A DNA stretch of 26,518 nt from positions 1-26,518 of the IMG/VR virus record IMGVR_UViG_3300024999_000342. One strand, given 5' to 3'. Under the pieces are notes generated by a model, which saw only the letters and a program-made list of their open reading frames with translations, was not told the DNA's origin and ran no database searches. The position numbers and the translations under genes are program-made. Shown here in pieces: positions 1 to 6,484 of the stretch (the first letter of the stretch is position 1; each line of letters opens with the position of its first letter). The stretch comes from a virus.

Positions 1-290
1 TTAAAAATAATAAAACAATTGGCGAGAAAAAGCTATTTGAAATATTAAGAATAGAAAATATATTACAAGATAGTGATGGTGAATGGAATATTCCTTATCA
101 AAGATATATTGATGCAGGATATTTTGAACTTAAACCAAGTACTCATAGTAATGGATTTGGAAGTATTATTACAGATTTTACAACAAAGGTTACAGGAAAG
201 GGATTAGAGTGGTTGTGGAAACAATTGCTTAAAAAGGGTTATGTAAGTAGTGATGATGTAAGTAGTGATGATGTAAAGTTGTTGAAATAG
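1..290 (+). CDS. Phage antirepressor, KilAC domain (3' fragment)
   Basis: This is the C-terminal end of a gene that starts before the window; codons begin at base 3 and the stop TAG is at 288-290. The readable part is about 95 residues. It contains KLFEILR, then NIPYQRYIDAGYFELK, and later TTKVTGKGLEWLWKQL, which is the pattern of the KilAC C-terminal domain of phage antirepressors. Family knowledge: KilAC proteins carry an N-terminal Bro-N, Rha or KilA-N type domain and act against the lysogeny repressor; the N-terminal part is not visible here. The last residues contain a tandem VSSDD VSSDD, encoded by an exact 15-bp duplication at 243-272. A hairpin terminator follows 45 bases downstream. 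Confidence 0.8.
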   Translation, partial: KNNKTIGEKKLFEILRIENILQDSDGEWNIPYQRYIDAGYFELKPSTHSNGFGSIITDFTTKVTGKGLEWLWKQLLKKGYVSSDDVSSDDVKLLK

Positions 291-334
291 AATTGGTATT
301 GGTTATGTGTTTTATAAATAAATATAAAATAATT

Positions 335-365
335 AAAAGGCATTGCTCTATTGTGATGCCTTTTT
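335..365 (+). terminator. Rho-independent terminator after KilAC gene
   Basis: The arms AAAAGGCAT (335-343) and ATGCCTTTT (356-364) form a 9-bp stem with a 12-nt loop, ending in a run of five T. It separates the KilAC antirepressor from the DUF1064 gene. Confidence 0.75.
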
Positions 366-400
366 GTGATATTAGGATATTAGGAGATGAAGTATAAAAT

Positions 401-889
401 ATGGCAAAGAAAAAATACAGTAAATTTCACGTTAATTTATCGGAAGAGGGTAAGTTAAAGCGTACATATAAAGGAATTCAATATGATTCTGAATTAGAAC
501 TTAAATTTTTCAAAGAAATAGTAGAAGTAGGATTAGAAAATGGAACAATTAAAGGATATAAGAGACAAGTAAAATATGAACTCCAACCAAAATGCAAATA
601 TAAAGATGAAAACATTCTTGCCATAAAATATGTTGCAGATTATGTTTTGACTTACGCAGATGATTCAATAATTGTTTGGGATGTGAAAGGTCAAGCTGAT
701 GCTACGGCAAAATTGAAAAAGAAAATGTTTCATTATAGATATCCAGAAATTGATTATCGTTGGATTGGATATTCAAAAATTGATAATGGGTGGCAAGAGT
801 ATCATATTATTGAGAAGGCAAGAGCAAGAAGGAACAAAGAAAAGAAAGCAAAGAAGTTAATTGAAGATAAATTGAAAACAGTTAAATAA
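401..889 (+). CDS. DUF1064-like PD-(D/E)xK phage nuclease
   Basis: A 162-aa basic protein. YDSELELKFFKEI at residues 28-40 supplies the acidic helix, VADY puts an Asp at residue 80, and WDVKG gives Asp94 and Lys96. The spacing E31/E33, D80, D94-x-K96 is the PD-(D/E)xK nuclease core as seen in the phage family DUF1064. Family knowledge: such small phage nucleases lie among DNA metabolism genes and may act on recombination or replication intermediates; the substrate is not readable from sequence. The start ATG follows AGGAG at 382-386 with a rather long 14-base gap. The C terminus is a Lys/Arg-rich tail. The gene sits alone between two terminators, so it is probably a single transcription unit or depends on read-through. 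Confidence 0.7.
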   Translation: MAKKKYSKFHVNLSEEGKLKRTYKGIQYDSELELKFFKEIVEVGLENGTIKGYKRQVKYELQPKCKYKDENILAIKYVADYVLTYADDSIIVWDVKGQADATAKLKKKMFHYRYPEIDYRWIGYSKIDNGWQEYHIIEKARARRNKEKKAKKLIEDKLKTVK

Positions 890-926
890 TAATACATAAA
901 TAATTTAATCAATTATAGAACTCAGG

Positions 927-958
927 CACTTCATTTATTTGAGAATGAGGTGTTTTTT
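927..958 (+). terminator. Rho-independent terminator after DUF1064 gene
   Basis: The arms CACTTCAT (927-934) and ATGAGGTG (945-952) pair with one G-T wobble and are followed by six T (953-958). Confidence 0.75.
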
Positions 959-1004
959 GTTGTGTGATTGATTATGTTGATTAGATTAATTGATTTACAC
1001 ATTT

Positions 1005-1090
1005 GCAGGATAGGGAGTGCAACCCGAAAAGCCAATTAGTCCTATTGGTTTCCTGCTATTACTTTTTGGAGGACAAATAATACGAAGGAC
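1005..1090 (+). promoter_or_regulatory. Three-way-junction RNA leader 1 (before GIY-YIG endonuclease)
   Basis: Predicted fold by eye. P1 is GCAGGA (1005-1010) with TCCTGC (1051-1056). P2 is GGG (1013-1015) with CCC (1023-1025). P3 is AGCCAAT (1030-1036) with ATTGGTT (1044-1050), one G-T wobble. The P3 loop is TAGTCCT (1037-1043). Its GTCCT is complementary to AGGAC at 1070-1074 (site A, 14 nt after P1) and again to AGGAC at 1086-1090 (site B, the likely ribosome binding site of the gene at 1103). Three other leaders in the window share this plan with different sequences. P2 is the weakest helix here. Function is inferred: translational control by loop-RBS pairing. Confidence 0.55.
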
Positions 1091-1102
1091 GGTGTTGTAA
1101 TA

Positions 1103-2662
1103 ATGTTAATTAGTACAGAGGTAGAAATAGTTTGGTCTAAATGGAATAAAGAATATTATATAGACAAAGGGTATGCTTTTACAGAAATCGGAAGTATATT
1201 TATAGTCAAAATTGAAGATGTTGACCCTAAATCTAATACTTATATAGAATATGAGTGTGATTATTGTAAAACTCCTCAAAAGGTATATATTAGAGATTAT
1301 AATAAACAAAAAAGAGATATTATTGATAATGATTCTTGTAGATTATGTTCTCATATTAAAGTTACTGAAATAAAGGAGAAGAAGGCAGAATTAGGGTTAT
1401 TAAGTAAAAATGATTCTGGTTACTGGAAGTCCTACTCTAACAGATTGAAAGAATTACACACATTTTTAGAAAATAATAAATTTGAAGATATATTTAATAT
1501 GGGATATACCCAATTAAGGGAATCTATTTATAGAAATAAGGATAATATCATCAATATGATATTTGAACTAAACTTAAATATTTATGAGGTTTGTAATAAT
1601 TTACATAAACTATATCTCTATATTAACGAAAACAATATACAAAATATTATAAAAATATTTATAGAAAAGAATAAATATTTTCCGTCTTTGTTAGAAATGT
1701 CAAATAATTTGCAACTCTCTTATTTAATATTAGTTAAATGTGGTGGTTATTATTATATTAAAAATAGTATGGGGTTTTATAATGATTCTTTAGATACTAA
1801 ATTACTAGATGTCAAATGTAATATGGAAAATTTAGAGAAATATAGAAATGTAAGTGGTGTTTATAAAATAACAAATATAAGAAGTGGAAAAGTATATATA
1901 GGTCAAGCAATGGATTTATGGAACAGAATTAGTTCTGGATATATTTATACATTACCAAAAGGAAATTGCCATAATATACATCTTCAAAGAGCATGGGATA
2001 AAGATGGTGGAGAAAATTTTTATATAGAAATTGTAGAAACTTGTGACATTATTAATTTAACAGAAAGAGAGCAATTCTGGATAAATCAAACTCGGTGTTT
2101 TAATAATAAGTTTGGTTACAACATTCTAGAATTTGCGGAAAGTAATAGAGGTGCTAAAATATCTGAAGAAACAAGAAAGAAAATGAGTGATGCTTCTAAA
2201 TTAAGATTTGGATGGAATCATACACAAGAGACAAAAGATTTATTATCTAACATACGCTCTAAAACAATTATTCAGTTAGATTTGGATGGAAAATATATTT
2301 CAGAGTGGAAAAATGCAGATGAAGCTTCTAAATCTATAAACGGGTATGCATCAAATATAAGAAATTGTCTCAGTGGAGATGGTGCTTCTGCTTATGGTTT
2401 TCTATGGATATATAAAGATAAATATAACGAACAAACTTTTAATAAAATAGATTATGAAAATAGAGATATGACTAAGAGAAGAGTTGTTCAATTAGACTTG
2501 GATTATAATTATATTACAACTTTTAGGACAATGACAGAAGCACGTAAGGAAACAAATTCAAATAATATATTTGCATGTTGTAAGGGAATACAACATAAAA
2601 GCGGTGGGTTTAGATGGATATATGAAGATGATTATTTAAATAAGCAAAAGGAAGTGAACTAA
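1103..2662 (+). CDS. GIY-YIG homing endonuclease with Zn finger, NUMOD3 and two NUMOD1 domains
   Basis: A 519-aa free-standing homing endonuclease. Residues 1-90 form an N-terminal domain with C52-x2-C55 and C79-x2-C82, a probable zinc finger. The GIY-YIG nuclease spans about 251-345: GVYKITN (252-258), VYIGQ (264-268), a candidate catalytic Arg at 275, and Glu323 in EREQFWI. A NUMOD3 segment (SEETRKKMSDASK) follows at about 354-366. Two NUMOD1-type DNA-binding repeats end the protein, starting IIQLDLDGKYISEW (about 389) and VVQLDLDYNYITTF (about 461), each closing with FxWIY. Such enzymes cut a specific phage site and spread their own gene by recombination. The start ATG follows AAGGAC at 1085-1090, which is also the predicted target of the RNA leader. 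The stop codon overlaps the next gene's start (TAATG), so the two are probably translationally coupled. Confidence 0.88.
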   Translation: MLISTEVEIVWSKWNKEYYIDKGYAFTEIGSIFIVKIEDVDPKSNTYIEYECDYCKTPQKVYIRDYNKQKRDIIDNDSCRLCSHIKVTEIKEKKAELGLLSKNDSGYWKSYSNRLKELHTFLENNKFEDIFNMGYTQLRESIYRNKDNIINMIFELNLNIYEVCNNLHKLYLYINENNIQNIIKIFIEKNKYFPSLLEMSNNLQLSYLILVKCGGYYYIKNSMGFYNDSLDTKLLDVKCNMENLEKYRNVSGVYKITNIRSGKVYIGQAMDLWNRISSGYIYTLPKGNCHNIHLQRAWDKDGGENFYIEIVETCDIINLTEREQFWINQTRCFNNKFGYNILEFAESNRGAKISEETRKKMSDASKLRFGWNHTQETKDLLSNIRSKTIIQLDLDGKYISEWKNADEASKSINGYASNIRNCLSGDGASAYGFLWIYKDKYNEQTFNKIDYENRDMTKRRVVQLDLDYNYITTFRTMTEARKETNSNNIFACCKGIQHKSGGFRWIYEDDYLNKQKEVN

Positions 2663-3753
2663 TGGCAAGAAGAATTAGAGATAAAACCAAGAAAATAAAT
2701 AAGAATATGCTTAGAGAAATAGCACCAAAATTACCAGAGGTAACTAACGAGATGTTCTTAACTTGTAATCCTGAAAACATAAAACTCATTAGAGAATTTG
2801 AAGAAATGCACCCTCTTCTCTCGGCACAAACTAAGGCACAATATCGTAGTGGAATCAAGCAGTTCACTTTTTGGGTTAAAACAGCATTAAATGATAAAGC
2901 ATTTTATCAAATTACTAAAAGAGATTTTAATAGATATTTAAGTTATTTAATTAACAGAGGAATGTCTAGTTCAGGAATTAAATTTAAAAAGAGTTGTGTA
3001 AGTACAATTTGTGAATATGCAGAAAGAATTCTATCCGAAGAAATGAAAGAATATGAAACATTTCACAACTTCACGAAAACAGACATAAAGATACCAAAAA
3101 ATTATGTCTATAATAAAATAGCAATAACAGAAGCGGAATATAAAATATTAATAGATACATTAATGGAAGATAAAAATTATTTAGCTGTCGCCTGGGTATC
3201 TTGTGCTTTCAATACTGGTGCAAGAAGGGGAGGGCTTAGAGGATTTAAAACTGAAATTATATATAAACCAGTAATTGAAGGTGCAGAATATGTAATGTCA
3301 AATACTGTTAGAGAAAAAGGGGCATCGGAAGATGGGCATCCTTGTGAGTATATAGTTCCAATTACTACTTTATATTATCTGAAATTATGGGTTGAAAAAC
3401 GAGAATATGAACACGAATATTTATTCACAGTAAAGCACAATGGGACGTATAATCAAATCGCTTTAGGATGGGCAGACGATCTTTGTTCAAATGTTTTGTC
3501 AGATATATTAGGAAGAAGAATAAATCCTCACCTCTTTAAAGCTTCGGCAATAAGTAATTACCTTGCTAGTGGTATGGATCTAAAATTTGTAAGCAAGCAT
3601 ATTGGTCAACATGCAGATATTTCAACTACATCGTCATTTTATGATTTAAGAACATTTGCAGAAGAAAAGAATGATATGTTAAGAAAAGTTAAATTTGTGG
3701 AAACTAATAAAGAAGTTATTGAAGAAGTTGATAAATCAAAGGACATTAAATAA
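2662..3753 (+). CDS. Tyrosine-recombinase-like protein, box II Arg replaced by Lys
   Basis: A 363-aa protein with the phage integrase layout. An N-terminal SAM-like DNA-binding region (about 50-130) contains TKAQYRSGIKQF and FNRYLSYLINRG; a C-terminal catalytic fold follows. Candidate active-site residues are Arg188 in NTGARRGG, Lys219 in REKG, His290 in PHLFK, His317 or Gln316 in IGQHADISTT, and nucleophile Tyr327 in SFYD. The usual HxxR motif reads H-L-F-K (Lys293), and the usual GH reads GQH, so activity may be reduced or absent. Family knowledge: SPbeta encodes YomM near its tail genes, and its repressor MrpR (YopR) has a recombinase fold used for regulation. This protein may be an enzyme or such a regulator. 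ATG at 2662 overlaps the upstream stop, with GGAAGTGA as the binding site. Confidence 0.8.
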   Translation: MARRIRDKTKKINKNMLREIAPKLPEVTNEMFLTCNPENIKLIREFEEMHPLLSAQTKAQYRSGIKQFTFWVKTALNDKAFYQITKRDFNRYLSYLINRGMSSSGIKFKKSCVSTICEYAERILSEEMKEYETFHNFTKTDIKIPKNYVYNKIAITEAEYKILIDTLMEDKNYLAVAWVSCAFNTGARRGGLRGFKTEIIYKPVIEGAEYVMSNTVREKGASEDGHPCEYIVPITTLYYLKLWVEKREYEHEYLFTVKHNGTYNQIALGWADDLCSNVLSDILGRRINPHLFKASAISNYLASGMDLKFVSKHIGQHADISTTSSFYDLRTFAEEKNDMLRKVKFVETNKEVIEEVDKSKDIK

Positions 3754-3763
3754 TAATTACCAA

Positions 3764-3800
3764 AGGGATTAAAATTACAACTTAATCCCTCAAGTATTTT
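3764..3800 (+). terminator. Terminator after recombinase-like gene
   Basis: The arms AGGGATTAA (3764-3772) and TTAATCCCT (3782-3790) form a perfect 9-bp stem with a 9-nt loop. The T run after it is weak (TATTTT, a few bases away), so termination may be partial. Confidence 0.6.
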
Positions 3801-3990
3801 AATTCATCCAAATATCTATCTCTAAAAATCCCACAACAAAAATCCCATCTCAATCAATCCACAATCCAATCACACGCACCACAATCGTCTGTGTCGAGTT
3901 AGAATTTATTATTGGTATGGATTGTATGGGTCTGAATGATTTTGAGGTTTTAGATGGCTTATAATGATAAATTATGTGATTAAATTATCA
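3791..3990. other. Non-coding segment with sharp G/C skew flip and AATCC repeats
   Basis: No gene is visible between the convergent genes ending at 3753 and 4079. By hand count, the plus strand holds about 32 C and 3 G over 3791-3890, then about 3 C and 20 G over 3901-3990. The C-rich half has two copies of AAAAATCCCA (3824-3833 and 3838-3847) and further AATCC/AATCA units up to about 3872. The two halves are partly, imperfectly complementary. It could be a replication signal, a degenerate long hairpin, or a neutral boundary; none can be chosen from sequence alone. Confidence 0.45.
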
Positions 3991-4024
3991 AAAGAAAAGA
4001 GACTCTAGTGGATTAGAGTCTCTT
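3988..4024 (-). terminator. Terminator of the minus-strand antirepressor
   Basis: The arms AAGAGACTCTA (3997-4007) and TAGAGTCTCTT (4014-4024) form a perfect 11-bp stem with a 6-nt loop. Read on the minus strand, the stem is followed by TTTTCTTTTG, a good terminator tail for the gene ending at 4079. On the plus strand it could also back up the recombinase terminator. Confidence 0.75.
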
Positions 4025-4078
4025 AAAATCAAATCAAATAAATTACATAATATTATTTCTTACTTGCTTACTTACCAA

Positions 4079-4897
4079 TTAAACAATCTCATGCAATCTA
4101 TACATTTCCTCAACTAAAACATTTACCTCATTCTCGTATAATTTACAGGCTATAGAATATAACTCATCTATCATACCAATTTCCTCAATATATTCTAATT
4201 TGCTTCTTAGTTTGGTTTTATGATTTTTATTATAAAATTCCATTCTGGCATTTATTCTAGTTTTATATTTTAGTTCAAATGCTTTATAAAGTTCAGACCA
4301 TCTATCGTTAAAATTACTACATTTCATTACCACACGATTAAGAATTTGTCTTTTAGAAGCAAGAGGTATATCTTCGACCAATCCTTTAATAATATCAGAT
4401 TTATAATCAATATCATTTTGTTGTTTGGCAATTATTCCATTTTGATTGGTAATAACTGCAAGAGTAGATTTGAATAATAATTTTGTTGGTTCGTCTGCAA
4501 ATGGCAAATATGTATCAATGAAGTTTTCTTCATTTGCTATATAACCGCCAGTTTTATTGATTGTAGGAAGTACAACATCAAATACCCATGATTCAAATTT
4601 TTCAGCTTTGAGTTTTATATCTTTGTTTTTACTCTGATCTGCCGCTTTAGTGATTAATCTATAAATATCACCCTCTGGAATAATTTTAACGTCTTGTTCT
4701 CCTCCTTTTGTAAGGACACGGTAAATTACCGCCCCCTTACAATGTGAAGTAACTGCTTCATATGGTCTAGCATATTCCAATGCTTTAGCAACATCGTTTC
4801 CTACTACATACGGTTTTCCATTATATTCAACAACTCTTAATTGTCCAAATTGTTCACTCATGAATACCTGTAGTTCGTTTGCAATTGTTGTTGTCAT
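4079..4897 (-). CDS. Phage antirepressor, BRO-N plus ORF6C domains
   Basis: A 272-aa protein on the opposite strand to everything else. Residues about 5-115 match a BRO-N domain: FGQLRVVEYNGKPYVVGNDV near the start, ALEYARPYEAV, then IIPEGDIYRLITKA and FESWVFDVVLPTINKTGGY at its end. The C-terminal half (SKRQILNRVV, RWSELYKAFELKYK) fits the ORF6C domain of phage antirepressors. Family knowledge: these proteins bind or antagonise phage repressors and influence the lysis-lysogeny choice. A longer reading starts at 4918, but AAGGA lies between the two ATGs, nine bases before the ATG at 4897, so that start is preferred. It has its own promoter (5060-5088), a leader of about 150 nt, and its own terminator (3988-4024). 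Confidence 0.85.
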   Translation of the reverse strand: MTTTIANELQVFMSEQFGQLRVVEYNGKPYVVGNDVAKALEYARPYEAVTSHCKGAVIYRVLTKGGEQDVKIIPEGDIYRLITKAADQSKNKDIKLKAEKFESWVFDVVLPTINKTGGYIANEENFIDTYLPFADEPTKLLFKSTLAVITNQNGIIAKQQNDIDYKSDIIKGLVEDIPLASKRQILNRVVMKCSNFNDRWSELYKAFELKYKTRINARMEFYNKNHKTKLRSKLEYIEEIGMIDELYSIACKLYENEVNVLVEEMYRLHEIV

Positions 4898-4960
4898 GTT
4901 TTTAATTCCTTCTTTCATTAATTTAATTTATTTTTTTATTTGTTACGACTTACAATGTTG

Positions 4961-5002
4961 TTAGGATTTCATCATTATGTAATCTAATATCTCAAGGCCC
5001 AT
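4961..5002 (-). CDS. Possible 13-codon leader ORF upstream of antirepressor
   Basis: Within the antirepressor leader, ATG at 5002 opens a 13-codon frame (MGLEILDYIMMKS) that closes at 4961. A purine-rich AAGGAAGTGAT sits about 13 bases upstream, longer than usual spacing. It could be a regulatory upstream ORF, but a frame this short may be chance. Confidence 0.25.
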   Translation of the reverse strand: MGLEILDYIMMKS

Positions 5003-5059
5003 CTCTGATAATAATATCACTTCCTTTCTATATTATTTTCTATTTGTACCACCTTTATC

Positions 5060-5088
5060 ATTATACCAGATTGGAATTGATTTGTAAA
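5060..5088 (-). promoter_or_regulatory. Sigma-A promoter of antirepressor
   Basis: On the minus strand, TTTACA (5088-5083), a 17-nt spacer ending in TGG, then TATAAT (5065-5060). This is near consensus with an extended -10. Confidence 0.75.
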
Positions 5089-5137
5089 GTATAAAATAAA
5101 ATTAATTGACAATGTTTTGGAATCTAATAATAGAAGC

Positions 5138-5164
5138 AATCCATCGTATTTTGATGGATTTTTT
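5138..5164 (+). terminator. Terminator-like hairpin upstream of RNA leader 2
   Basis: The arms AATCCATC (5138-5145) and GATGGATT (5153-5160) are followed by a T run to 5164. No plus-strand gene lies between the recombinase terminator and this hairpin, so it either insulates the cassette or ends a short untranslated RNA. Cassette B has a similar hairpin in the same position (24564-24597). Confidence 0.65.
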
Positions 5165-5192
5165 GTGTTATTAACTTAATAACAACAGTTTT

Positions 5193-5299
5193 ACTAGCAA
5201 GAATGATGGATTAATTACCCATCATCAAAGGGTGCTCTCCCCTTGTCTTGCTAGTATTTTATATGCCCAAAAAATGAGAGTAAACAAAAAGAAAGAGAG
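5193..5299 (+). promoter_or_regulatory. Three-way-junction RNA leader 2 (before GIY-YIG endonuclease)
   Basis: P1 is ACTAGCAAGA (5193-5202) with TCTTGCTAGT (5246-5255), 10 bp perfect. P2 is ATGATGG (5203-5209) with CCATCAT (5219-5225), 7 bp perfect, 9-nt loop. P3 is AAGGG (5228-5232) with CCCTT (5240-5244), 7-nt loop TGCTCTC (5233-5239). The loop is complementary to GAGAGTA at 5276-5282 (one G-T wobble) and to GAGAG at 5295-5299, which is part of the ribosome binding site of the gene at 5311. Leader 3 is a near-identical copy. Confidence 0.65.
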
Positions 5300-5310
5300 A
5301 TGATTTGTTA

Positions 5311-5928
5311 ATGGAAAATGTTGAATTTAAAGAAGAGATTGTTAATGAGGTAGAAATTTTAGATCCATATGGTTTTATTTATGTGACTACGAATATGATT
5401 AATGGAAAAAAATACATAGGACAATCAACATTCAATAAAAATAAAAAGTGGAAGGTTTATTTGGGAAGTGGGATTATATTATCTCGTGCAATTAAAAAAT
5501 ATGGGAAATGTAATTTTGGTAAAGAAATAGTTGCCATTGCTTATTCTAAAGAAGAATTAAATAGTTTAGAAATAGAAATCATTAAAAGTCATGGAGCATT
5601 AGAAAGTTTGGATTATTATAATTTATCTTCGGGTGGTGAAAGTGGAAATGCTGGAACTAACCACATATTTTCCGAAGAACATAAGCAAAAGATTAGTAAA
5701 AGCAACATGGGCAGAACACGTTCGGACGAAACCAAACAAAAAATGAGCAAATATTTAGAGAAGATACATATGAAAAATATAAAAATAACAGATCAAAAAC
5801 AAATATTAGAAATAAGAAGTAAGTATAAGACAGGTGAATATAGTCAAAAAGAATTAGCAAAAGAATATTGTGTTTCACCAAATACAATATCTTGTGTTAT
5901 TAATTTTAAAAAAGGATATAAAAATTAA
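5311..5928 (+). CDS. GIY-YIG homing endonuclease, cassette A copy
   Basis: A 205-aa free-standing endonuclease. The GIY-YIG domain (about 20-110) shows GFIY (21-24), YIG (35-37), YLGSG (50-54), candidate Arg59, AIKKYG (60-65) and candidate catalytic Glu87. Two NUMOD3-type segments follow (FSEEHKQKISKSNMGR at 120-135 and RSDETKQKMSKY at 137-148). A C-terminal helix-turn-helix (about 165-203) contains YSQKELAKEYCVSPNTIS. The start is ATG at 5311 after GAGAGATGA; an in-frame TTG six bases earlier is less well placed. The first 54 or so residues and the RNA leader are nearly identical in DNA to the cassette B copy (24747), whereas the rest has diverged. It likely cuts phage DNA to spread its cassette. 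Confidence 0.88.
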   Translation: MENVEFKEEIVNEVEILDPYGFIYVTTNMINGKKYIGQSTFNKNKKWKVYLGSGIILSRAIKKYGKCNFGKEIVAIAYSKEELNSLEIEIIKSHGALESLDYYNLSSGGESGNAGTNHIFSEEHKQKISKSNMGRTRSDETKQKMSKYLEKIHMKNIKITDQKQILEIRSKYKTGEYSQKELAKEYCVSPNTISCVINFKKGYKN

Positions 5929-5988
5929 GAAGACATGTATGGTTATCAAATATAGTTCTTTTGTTAATTAATAAATAAATAATATTAT

Positions 5989-6017
5989 TTGACACTCCAA
6001 TCGCTCCATGATATAGT
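5989..6017 (+). promoter_or_regulatory. Sigma-A promoter upstream of XRE gene, cassette A
   Basis: TTGACA (5989-5994), 17-nt spacer, TATAGT (6012-6017). The spacer carries CACTCCAATC, the upstream arm of the inverted repeat that reaches the XRE ribosome binding site, so regulator binding here is also possible. Confidence 0.7.
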
Positions 6018-6106
6018 CTTATTAACATAAAGTTTATAAGATTATTGACACTTTCGTATAGAGAGATGCAATGGTATAATAGTTAATAGGATATTAGATT
6101 GGAGTG
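5993..6106 (+). promoter_or_regulatory. Inverted repeat covering XRE ribosome binding site, cassette A
   Basis: CACTCCAATC (5993-6002) is a perfect 10-bp complement of GATTGGAGTG (6097-6106), and the second arm holds the GGAGTG ribosome binding site of the gene at 6113. An extended -10 box TGGTATAAT (6072-6080) lies between the arms. Long transcripts entering from the endonuclease gene could hide the binding site; transcripts starting near 6087 would not. The arms could instead be DNA operator half-sites. Confidence 0.45.
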
Positions 6107-6112
6107 ATATTA

Positions 6113-6343
6113 ATGAAAGTAATAATTGAAAATTTAATAGAGAAAAAAGTTAGTGAATTCCAAAAACGCACTGGAGCAACAAAAACTTTTTTGGCAAACA
6201 GGATGGAGATTTCTCCTCAAAGGATGTATCAAATCATGCGGTCAGATAATAATAATATGATGCTTGATGTTCTTGTTAGGTTCGCTTTAGTTTTAGATTG
6301 TAAAATAGATGATTTGATTGAATATAGAGATGGACATAAATAA
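6113..6343 (+). CDS. XRE-family (Cro/C1-type) HTH regulator, cassette A
   Basis: A 76-aa protein with a single Cro/C1-type helix-turn-helix: TKTFLANRMEISPQRMYQIM forms the two helices (about 24-43), followed by LVRFALVLDCKIDDLIEY, the typical closing helix of this fold. ATG at 6113 is preferred over GTG at 6104 because GGAGTG lies six bases ahead of it. It probably binds operators near its own promoters or that of the gene at 6485. Its counterpart in cassette B (25648) occupies the same place but is a clearly different sequence, so the two may recognise different operators. Confidence 0.8.
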   Translation: MKVIIENLIEKKVSEFQKRTGATKTFLANRMEISPQRMYQIMRSDNNNMMLDVLVRFALVLDCKIDDLIEYRDGHK

Positions 6344-6392
6344 GTGTTGATTGTTTTAATATAAGAGATTTTAATATTTTGTAATAGTGCTA

Positions 6393-6422
6393 TTGACACT
6401 TTTGTAAATCCTGTGCTATACT
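6393..6422 (+). promoter_or_regulatory. Sigma-A promoter of the 145-aa unknown gene, cassette A
   Basis: TTGACA (6393-6398), 18-nt spacer, TATACT (6417-6422), about 60 bases upstream of the gene at 6485. A modest hairpin with arms CTCTA (6451-6455) and TAGAG (6469-6473) touches the GAGGAGAT binding site. Confidence 0.7.
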
Positions 6423-6484
6423 AGGTGTGTGGAGTAAATAAAAACATTTGCTCTAACACTTTAGTAAGTAGAGGAGATACATAA

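Noticed and set aside
890-907. 18-base sequence TAATACATAAATAATTTA shared with 25491-25508
   Set aside because: Pure AT-rich sequence of this length can recur by chance in 26 kb, and flanking bases do not match.
1005-1056. Leaders as known ribozymes, riboswitches, tRNA or group I intron pieces
   Set aside because: Conserved cores of hammerhead, purine, TPP or THF RNAs and the tRNA T-loop are absent, and no intron core was seen. I cannot search Rfam, so a known class remains possible.
5106-5134. TTGACA upstream of RNA leaders 2 and 3 (5106 and 24541) as promoter
   Set aside because: No -10 like hexamer at 16-18 bases in either place, and the shared TAATAATAGA lies at different distances in the two copies.
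6045-6080. TTGACA (6045-6050) paired with TATAAT (6075-6080)
   Set aside because: The 24-base spacer is too long for sigma-A; only the extended -10 box TGGTATAAT was kept as a candidate.
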